Below, in pieces: positions 26,269-31,688 of a stretch of 31,688 bases of DNA (its first letter is position 1; each line of letters opens with the position of its first letter). Source of the DNA: DATDMG01 sp036518955. Lineage in GTDB: Bacteria; Actinomycetota; Actinomycetes; Actinomycetales; Kineosporiaceae. A program made the translations under genes and the position numbers. The DNA is taken from NCBI GenBank assembly GCA_036518955.1, contig DATDMG010000240.1:1-31688 (forward strand), given 5' to 3'. The notes under the pieces were generated by a model. The model worked only from the letters and a program-made list of their open reading frames with translations. It had not been told where the DNA came from and ran no database searches.

Positions 26269-28328
26269 GTCAGGAGCCTGCCGATCTGGAAGACACAGAC
26301 CGCGAGCGTCCAGGCGAGGGTGAGCTGAGTGCCCAAGCCGACGAGCGTCCAGCGGGTGCCGATCTCCCGGCGCTGGGCGGCCAGGGTAGCGGCGCACGGG
26401 GTGTAGCCGAGCAGGAACACCAGGAAGGCCAGCACGGCCGGGGTCACGTGCCCGCCGGACGATCGCGCGAAGTCCGCCCGCAGGGACTCCCCGAGGCGGC
26501 CTGGCCTCGCCACGTCGCCGGGCTGGTCGGTGGCGTACGTCTGGGCCCAGGAGGACACCACCGCCTCCTTCGCCACGAAGCCGACGACGAGGGCGCCGGT
26601 CGCGTGCCAGTCCCCGAAGCCGGCCGGGGCGAACACCGGGGCGGCGGTCGCGGCCAGGGCGCCGTAGGCGCTGTTCTGCACCCGGTCGCCCGACCGGTCC
26701 CCGCCGAGCTGGACGGCCGACAGCGCCCACACCACGACCACCGTGGCCACGATGACCCCGCCCGCCGTCCGCAGGAACGCCGACAGCCGCATCCAGGTCA
26801 CGGCCAGCAGCAGACGGGGCATCGGCAGCTGGTAGCGCGGCAGGTCGAGGACGAGGTCCTCGGTGCCGAGGGCGCGCAGCAGGGTCGAGCGCAGGAGCAG
26901 CCCGGCGAGGACGACGAGAACGATGGAGAGCACGTACATCCCGAAGATGACGTCGCCGGCGTGGCGGCCGAAGAAGGAGGAGGCGACGAGGACGTACACC
27001 GTCAACCGCGCGCTGCACGAGGTGAACGGGACGAGCAGCACGGTGAGCAGCCGTTGCCGCGCGTTCGGGAGCACCCGGGTGGCGCTGACGCCCGGGACGT
27101 TGCAGCCGAACCCGACGACGAGCGGCAGGAAGGCACGGCCCGGCAGGCCGACCGCGCGCATCAGCCGATCGGTGACGACCGCGGCCCGGGCGAGGTACCC
27201 CGAGTCCTCGAGGACGGCGAGCAGGGCGAACATGACGGCCATCACGGGGACGAACGTGAGCAGCATCCCGACTCCGGCGATCACGCCGTCGACCAGCAGG
27301 CCCTCGACCCAGGTGCGGCCGAGCCCGACGGTCCCGAGCAGCGCGCGGACGCCGCCCGACACCGGGCCCGAGACGAGCGTGTCCAGAGCGCCCTGGACAG
27401 GCGCCGCGACCCGCGTGGTGAGGTGGAACACCGCCCACATCACCAGCAGGAAGACCAGCGGGCCGACCACCGGGGAGGTGACCACCCGGTCGACCCGGTC
27501 GCTCCAGTCGGTGCGGCGGCTGCCGGTGCGCCGGGTCGCCGCCGCGGTGGCGGCCGCGACCAGGGTGAACCGGCGGTCCGCGGCGGCGAGATCGACGTCC
27601 TCCTCGAGATCGGCCGCGGCGAGGTCGGCGTCGTCCCCGGGGTCGGCGTCCTTCCCGAGGTCGGCGTCGGGTGTCTCCGTGTCAGGGCCCGCATCGCCGT
27701 CGCCGGATCCGGCCGGGAGCGGCCAGCGCGCCGCTGGCCCGGCCAGCGCGCCGCCCACCGCCTCGGCCAGCCCCGCGATCCGGCCTCGGCGCGGATCCAC
27801 CGGGACGACGGGCACGTCGCCGAGGGCCGCGCCCAGCGCGACGGCGTCCACCTCGATGCCGCGGCGGGCCGCGACATCCGCCATGGTCACCGCCAGGACG
27901 ACGCGTAGCGGCTGTTCGAGGACCTGGACCGCGAGGTAGAGGGTGCGGGCGAGATCGGCAGCGCTGACCACGACCACCACGACGTCGGGGAGCTCGGCCG
28001 GGTCCGGCCGGACCAACAGGTCGCGGGTGAGCTCCTCGTCGGGGGAGAGGGGGTCGAGGCCGTAAGCTCCGGGGAGGTCGACGACGACGGCGTCCAGCTC
28101 GGCCGCCCGCCACGACCCGGTGCCGACCTCGACGCTCGTCCCGGCCCAGTTGCCGACACTGCGGCGGGCCCCGGTCACGGCGTTGAAGAGGGACGACTTG
28201 CCGACGTTGGGGCTGCCCACCAGCGCCACCACCGGCTTGCCGTCCCGGACGACGTCACCGCCGCCGCCGCCGTGGCAACTCGGGACCGCCGGGCGCGCCG
28301 GGGCCTTGGTACCGGACGCCGTCCGCAT
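26265..28328 (-). CDS. feoB: Ferrous iron transporter FeoB
   Basis: 687 residues. Inner-membrane Fe2+ transporter with a G-protein domain. G1 GSPNVGKSS is at 38-46, G3 is DLPGAYGLDPLSPDE, and G4 is TMAD where NxxD is usual; Thr is tolerated in this motif in other GTPases. Between G-domain and membrane part is an acidic repeat-like linker (about 215-255: DADLGKDADPGDDADL and similar). The membrane part holds the two gate regions GFGCNVPGVSATRVL and PFTSCSARLTVYVL with their conserved cysteines. Residues 1-30 form an extension with SCHGGGGG. ATG 28328 starts 6 nt after feoA stops. Confidence 0.95.
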   Translation of the reverse strand: MRTASGTKAPARPAVPSCHGGGGGDVVRDGKPVVALVGSPNVGKSSLFNAVTGARRSVGNWAGTSVEVGTGSWRAAELDAVVVDLPGAYGLDPLSPDEELTRDLLVRPDPAELPDVVVVVVSAADLARTLYLAVQVLEQPLRVVLAVTMADVAARRGIEVDAVALGAALGDVPVVPVDPRRGRIAGLAEAVGGALAGPAARWPLPAGSGDGDAGPDTETPDADLGKDADPGDDADLAAADLEEDVDLAAADRRFTLVAAATAAATRRTGSRRTDWSDRVDRVVTSPVVGPLVFLLVMWAVFHLTTRVAAPVQGALDTLVSGPVSGGVRALLGTVGLGRTWVEGLLVDGVIAGVGMLLTFVPVMAVMFALLAVLEDSGYLARAAVVTDRLMRAVGLPGRAFLPLVVGFGCNVPGVSATRVLPNARQRLLTVLLVPFTSCSARLTVYVLVASSFFGRHAGDVIFGMYVLSIVLVVLAGLLLRSTLLRALGTEDLVLDLPRYQLPMPRLLLAVTWMRLSAFLRTAGGVIVATVVVVWALSAVQLGGDRSGDRVQNSAYGALAATAAPVFAPAGFGDWHATGALVVGFVAKEAVVSSWAQTYATDQPGDVARPGRLGESLRADFARSSGGHVTPAVLAFLVFLLGYTPCAATLAAQRREIGTRWTLVGLGTQLTLAWTLAVCVFQIGRLLT

Positions 28329-28334
28329 CGCGGG

Positions 28335-28580
28335 TCAGCCGTTCTCTGCCAGGCGCACCGGGAGCGCCGCCGCGGCTACGCGCGGCAGCACCTCGCGACC
28401 GACGGCGACCCGCGCGTCACCGACCCCGACGATCCGGCCGCCACCGGCCGTCCGGCGCAGGACCGTGACCGTGACCCCGGGCCGCAGGCCCAGCTCGGCG
28501 AGCCGTAGCCGCCGGGGGACGGGCAACGACGCGTTGCCGAGCACGAGCGGGACACCGAGCGGGGCGGATGCAAGAGTCAC
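28335..28580 (-). CDS. feoA: FeoA, SH3-like partner of FeoB
   Basis: 81 residues with the FeoA beta-barrel pattern RLRLAELGLRPGVTVTVLRRT and a closing VGREVLPRVAAAALPV. FeoA supports FeoB-mediated iron uptake. GTG 28580 is used; GTG 28586 is equally in frame. CATGCT ends 6 nt upstream of 28580, which would give a leaderless message. It is first in the operon feoA-feoB-feoC. Confidence 0.88.
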   Translation of the reverse strand: MTLASAPLGVPLVLGNASLPVPRRLRLAELGLRPGVTVTVLRRTAGGGRIVGVGDARVAVGREVLPRVAAAALPVRLAENG

Positions 28581-28586
28581 CCTCAC

Positions 28587-28608
28587 AGCATGGGGAAAGG
28601 GTGCCCTT
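28587..28608 (-). promoter_or_regulatory. Candidate feo promoter and metal-repressor operator
   Basis: AAGGG-TG-CCCTT (28597-28608) is a perfect inverted repeat, placed between the -10-like CATGCT (28587-28592) and the expected -35. A DtxR/IdeR- or MntR-type repressor could act here, but it is not a full match to the known IdeR box. Inferred from position and symmetry. Confidence 0.35.
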
Positions 28609-28684
28609 ACATCCAGGGGGACGTTCGTCCTCCGGGGGGCCGCAGACCGGCCCGGGACCGTCCCCATTACCGGGGCGACGTGCG

Positions 28685-29899
28685 TCACGCCACCCACAGG
28701 TGCATCGCGAAGGTCACCGAGACGACCACCATCGTGGCCGGTCCCAGCGTGACCGCCGCCGGCAGGATCCAGCGCCCGACCCCCGGCCGGACCGCCACCC
28801 GCGCGGCCATCAGGTACGCCGGGAACCAGGTCAACGCGTACCTCGGGGTGGACACCAGCATGTTCGAGGAGATCAGGACGGCGAGGTTGAGCCCCACGTA
28901 CACCGCCTCGGCCCACCGCCGCCGCCACAGCAGGCCGGCGGTGAGGAACAGCCCGGCGACCGCGGTGCCCAGGTCCGCGGCCCGGGAGATCACCAGATCG
29001 TGCGACGGCGCCGCGACGAGCTGCCGCCAGCCGGCCGCCAGCCCCTGCCAGGGCCACGCGCTCTGCCGGTGCCAGGAGAGTGACTGGGCTCGCAGCCAGT
29101 CGTCCCAGGCCCCGGTACGGGCGTGCAGGTAGGCGAAGTACGCCGCGACCACGAACAGCGGCACGGCGAGGGCCAGGCCGTCCAGCCGCGGCCGGCGGCG
29201 CCCGTCGGATCGCAGCTGTGCCAGGTACATCACGGCGAGCGCGGCGGCGAGGAACAGCCCGTTGATCCGCGTCGCCGCGGCGCCGGCCGCGAAGACCCCG
29301 GCCCACCACCAGCGCCGGCGCAGCCCGGCCAGCCAGGCGGCCAGGGTCAGCGCGAGGAACAGCGCCTCGCTGTACACCGACGAGAGGAACACCCCGAACG
29401 GCGTCACCGCGAGCAGCACGACGGCGGCCCGCCCGACGGCCGGGCCCGCTGCCCGGCCCCGACCCCAACCACCCTCCGCGCGGCTCCCCGGCTGGACGGC
29501 GACCAGCCAGAGCAGGACGACGGCCGCGGAGGCCGCCACCTGCGTGACCAGCAGCCCCGCGAGCACCAGGTTGCCGCCGGTGAGGAGGCTCGCCGCCCGG
29601 GTCGCGAACGGGTAGGCGGGGAAGAACACCTGGTCGCAGCAGGGCAACTCGGGGGGCAGGTACCCACGGTCGGCGATGCGCAGGAAGTGGAAGGAGTCCC
29701 ACCAGACGAACCGCTCGAGGAGCCAGCCGCCGACGCCGCGGATGCGCTGCGGCGCCGGGAGCGCCAGCACGTACGAAACCCCGATGACAGCCACGAACAG
29801 GCCGGCGCGGCTGGCCCACCAGATGGCCAGTGCGGACCGGGCCGCAGCCCGCCCTCCCGTCGGGCCCGTCCCGTCCACGGGCCCGACCCTATCCACCAT
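28685..29899 (-). CDS. PIG-V-type mannosyltransferase
   Basis: 404 residues with about ten hydrophobic helices. The first loop WWDSFHFLRIADRGY matches the PIG-V/GT-C motif around the catalytic Asp (WD) used with a lipid-linked mannose donor. It would act on the outer face of the membrane. In actinomycetes such enzymes add mannose to PI-mannosides, lipoglycans or proteins; the target is unknown here. ATG 29899 is chosen as the first sensible start before the helix-rich part; no clear ribosome binding site, so upstream starts are possible. It ends 104 nt before feoA on the same strand. Confidence 0.85.
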   Translation of the reverse strand: MVDRVGPVDGTGPTGGRAAARSALAIWWASRAGLFVAVIGVSYVLALPAPQRIRGVGGWLLERFVWWDSFHFLRIADRGYLPPELPCCDQVFFPAYPFATRAASLLTGGNLVLAGLLVTQVAASAAVVLLWLVAVQPGSRAEGGWGRGRAAGPAVGRAAVVLLAVTPFGVFLSSVYSEALFLALTLAAWLAGLRRRWWWAGVFAAGAAATRINGLFLAAALAVMYLAQLRSDGRRRPRLDGLALAVPLFVVAAYFAYLHARTGAWDDWLRAQSLSWHRQSAWPWQGLAAGWRQLVAAPSHDLVISRAADLGTAVAGLFLTAGLLWRRRWAEAVYVGLNLAVLISSNMLVSTPRYALTWFPAYLMAARVAVRPGVGRWILPAAVTLGPATMVVVSVTFAMHLWVA

Positions 29900-30306
29900 C
29901 GCCGTCCGCCATCGGGCGGGATCGGTCGCGCCCTCGCACGAGCCGGTACCCGGGCCACCCTCTGGGTGGCGGCCGCACCCCTCCTGCGGCCGCCGTTCAG
30001 AGTTGCCGTACCGGGCCCCGCGCCACGCCCCTCGTCCGCGGCACGGGCGCCCGGCGGGCAGGCACCTCCGGCCGAGGTCCTTCGGTGCCCGCCCGTGGAG
30101 AGAGCCTGCGAATCCGCCATCAGATACATCCGGCTTCACATTGCCATCCCATGATTACGCTGAGTACGCGCACCCTGGGTGATCAGGAGCTGCCGGATGA
30201 GCAGCCCCCCATTAGGGTGAGGTAGTCGATGGCGGTGCCACTGTGATTATCACCTTACGTCACCGTCCATCACCTTGAGCACGAACACGCGGATGGAGGC
30301 GCCGGG
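29900..30306. other. 407-bp region between the mannosyltransferase and tmsB-like genes
   Basis: The left part (to about 30110) is GC-rich with no convincing coding frame on either strand; frames that are open there lack family matches. The right part (30130-30290) is AT-richer and carries the symmetric and phased motifs described separately. It therefore holds both divergent promoters. Confidence 0.6.
30243..30274 (+). promoter_or_regulatory. GTGATTATCAC palindrome and three phased TCACC repeats
   Basis: GTGAT-T-ATCAC (30243-30253) is a perfect palindrome. TCACC occurs at 30250, 30260 and 30270, exactly one helical turn apart. Two reverse-complement copies (GGTGA) lie further left at 30178 and 30216. 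The cluster ends 33 nt before the tmsB-like start. It looks like an activator or repressor site array; the regulator is unknown. Confidence 0.45.
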
Positions 30307-31623
30307 ATGATCAGCATGTTCTCCACCTTCCGGACGGGCGACAGTGGTTCCAGGCCGGCCCTCGCCGAGATCCTGGACCTGCTGGCCGAGAGTCCGGTGC
30401 CCTTCCGGTTCACCGCGTTCGACGGCAGCTCGACGGGCCCCATGGACGCGGACCTCCGGCTCGACCTGCGCACCCCGCGCGGGGCCGCCTACCTGGCGAC
30501 GGCCCCCGGCTCACTGGGCCTGGCCCGGGCCTACATCAGCGGCGACCTCGCGGTGGCGGGCGTCCACCCGGGCGACCCGTATCCCCTGTTGCGCGCGCTG
30601 GGCTCCCTGCGGTGGCGCAAGCCGGACCCGCTCACCATCGCCCGGATCGCCCGATCCCTGGGCATGTCCCGACTGGTTCCACCACCGCCGCCGGTGCAGG
30701 AGGCGCTCCCTGACTGGCGCCGGGTCCTGGAGGGGCTGCGACACTCGAAACGTCGCGACGCGGGGGCGATCCACCACCACTACGACGTGTCGAACAGGTT
30801 CTACGAGTTGCTGCTCGGCGAGTCGATGACCTACACCTGCTCCTGCTTCCCCTCCCAGGACGCATCCCTCGCCGAGGCCCAGGCGTACAAGTACGACCTG
30901 GTGGCCCGCAAGCTCGGCCTGAGGTCGGGTATGCGGTTGCTGGACGTCGGGTGCGGCTGGGGCGGGATGGTCCGCCACGCCGTCCGTGAGTACGGCGTCA
31001 CGGCGCTCGGGGTCACGCTGTCCGCCGAGCAGGCGGCGTGGGCCCAGGCGGCGATCGAGCGGCAGGGTCTCGCGGGCAAGGCCGAGGTCCGCCACCTGGA
31101 CTACCGCGACGTGCCGGAGGCCAGCTTCGACGCGATCAGCTCGATCGGGCTCACCGAGCACATCGGGGTACGGAACTACCCCGCGTACTTCGGGTTCCTG
31201 CTCGACAAGCTGCGGCCCGGCGGCCGGCTGCTGAACCACTGCATCACGCGGCCGGACAACCGGCACCCGGCCCGGGTGAGAGGGGGCTTCATCGACCGTT
31301 ATGTCTTCCCGGACGGCGAGCTCACCGGCTCAGGAAAGATCATTTCGGTGATGCAGGACACCGGTTTCGAGGTGCGCCACAGCGAGAACCTGCGTGAGCA
31401 CTACGCCCGCACCTGCGCCGCCTGGTGCGCCAACCTGGTCGAGCGCTGGGACGACGCGGTGGCCGAGGTGGGTGAGGCCACCGCCAAGGTGTGGGGCCTG
31501 TACCTGGCCGGCTCCCGGTTGGGATTCGAGACGAACCAGATCCAGCTCCACCAGGTGCTCGGCGTCAAGTTGCATTCGGACGGGCGGGCCGACTTCCCGC
31601 CGCGACCGGACTGGGGTTCGTGA
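30307..31623 (+). CDS. SAM-dependent fatty acid methyltransferase, TmsB/BfaB (UfaA1)-like
   Basis: 438 residues, cyclopropane-fatty-acid-synthase family. The SAM-binding motif is LLDVGCGWGGMVRHA. IHHHYDVSNRFYELLLGESMTYTCSCF and LTEHIGVRNYPAYFGFL carry active-site residues of the family. The N-terminal ATAPGSLGLARAYISGDLAV block and ITRPDNRHPARVRGGFIDRY segment match the actinobacterial enzyme that methylates C10 of oleoyl chains to make the 10-methylene precursor of tuberculostearic acid. ATG 30307 has GGAGG about 8 nt upstream. The expected reductase partner is at 24425, 4.4 kb away; no TmsC-like gene is seen. Confidence 0.88.
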   Translation: MISMFSTFRTGDSGSRPALAEILDLLAESPVPFRFTAFDGSSTGPMDADLRLDLRTPRGAAYLATAPGSLGLARAYISGDLAVAGVHPGDPYPLLRALGSLRWRKPDPLTIARIARSLGMSRLVPPPPPVQEALPDWRRVLEGLRHSKRRDAGAIHHHYDVSNRFYELLLGESMTYTCSCFPSQDASLAEAQAYKYDLVARKLGLRSGMRLLDVGCGWGGMVRHAVREYGVTALGVTLSAEQAAWAQAAIERQGLAGKAEVRHLDYRDVPEASFDAISSIGLTEHIGVRNYPAYFGFLLDKLRPGGRLLNHCITRPDNRHPARVRGGFIDRYVFPDGELTGSGKIISVMQDTGFEVRHSENLREHYARTCAAWCANLVERWDDAVAEVGEATAKVWGLYLAGSRLGFETNQIQLHQVLGVKLHSDGRADFPPRPDWGS

Positions 31624-31654
31624 CGCCGTCACCGGTCATCGGTCATCGGTCGAG

Positions 31655-31675
31655 CCGCCCCGCGGCGCGGGGCGG
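31655..31675 (+). terminator. Strong hairpin after the tmsB-like gene
   Basis: CCGCCCCGC (31655-31663) and GCGGGGCGG (31667-31675) are exact reverse complements with a 3-nt loop, 32 nt after the stop codon. Very stable, with no clear T-run. The intervening DNA has three short CGGTCAT-type repeats. Confidence 0.6.
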
Positions 31676-31688
31676 TGCCTGCCCCGGC

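Noticed and set aside
26269..27438. Upstream extension of the feoC frame (about 390 residues)
   Set aside because: It lies inside feoB in another frame; FeoC is complete from GTG 26268 at normal family length.
29900..30139. 80-residue upstream extension of the mannosyltransferase
   Set aside because: Arg/Gly-rich without helix or signal features; PIG-V proteins start close to the first membrane helix.

Overview
The window is high-GC (roughly 70% or more) double-stranded bacterial chromosome with dense genes, many GTG starts, 4-nt stop/start overlaps and short leaders. Together with the gene families present (DrrAB-type exporter, DUF574 methyltransferase, DosR-like regulator, tuberculostearate-type lipid enzymes, PIG-V mannosyltransferase), this points to an actinomycete. 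A free-living filamentous or soil lineage near Pseudonocardiales, Frankiales, Cryptosporangiales or Geodermatophilales is likely, but the species cannot be named from the sequence. No rRNA, tRNA, CRISPR array, insertion sequence or phage gene was recognised.

Layout. Positions 1-3116 hold the 3' end of an O6-methylguanine methyltransferase gene, a convergent YceI-family gene, and a divergent two-gene DrrA/DrrB-type ABC exporter; a palindrome sits in the divergent promoter. Positions 3137-4923 carry, on the minus strand, an AAA ATPase and a small NYN/PIN-like nuclease. Positions 5123-8543 carry a membrane protein with a repetitive acidic/proline-rich cytoplasmic part and an outer beta-propeller, then a secreted GH26-like protein that seems to have lost its catalytic acid/base. 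A DUF574 SAM methyltransferase follows (8634-9431).

Positions 9458-13540 (minus) form an operon of a fused E1 alpha-beta 2-oxoacid dehydrogenase and a PLP-dependent decarboxylase, preceded by a 32-codon leader ORF with a strong ribosome binding site. Behind it lies a relic of a GntR-type helix-turn-helix (13691-13828), then a P-loop kinase and an Fpg/Nei-family DNA glycosylase. A diguanylate cyclase with a seven-helix sensor (15503-17089), phosphoglucomutase, a SNF2 helicase with no canonical start codon, and a 67-residue overlapping ORF follow on the plus strand. Next are a DUF1015 protein and an orphan DosR-like response regulator.

The right end has two lipid genes on the plus strand, a TmsA/BfaA-like FAD oxidoreductase (24425-25933) and a TmsB/BfaB-like SAM methyltransferase (30307-31623). 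In known actinobacteria these act together to make 10-methyl-branched (tuberculostearic) fatty acids. Here they are split by a minus-strand insert of about 4.4 kb carrying feoA-feoB-feoC (ferrous iron uptake) and a PIG-V-type mannosyltransferase. Three TCACC repeats spaced exactly 10 bp apart lie upstream of the tmsB-like gene.

I did not find a clearly new multi-gene defence or mobile system. The best leads are the GH26-like pseudoenzyme paired with a membrane beta-propeller, the split tms locus with its phased repeats, and the SNF2 helicase with an unusual start and a possible remnant of a SWIM partner.
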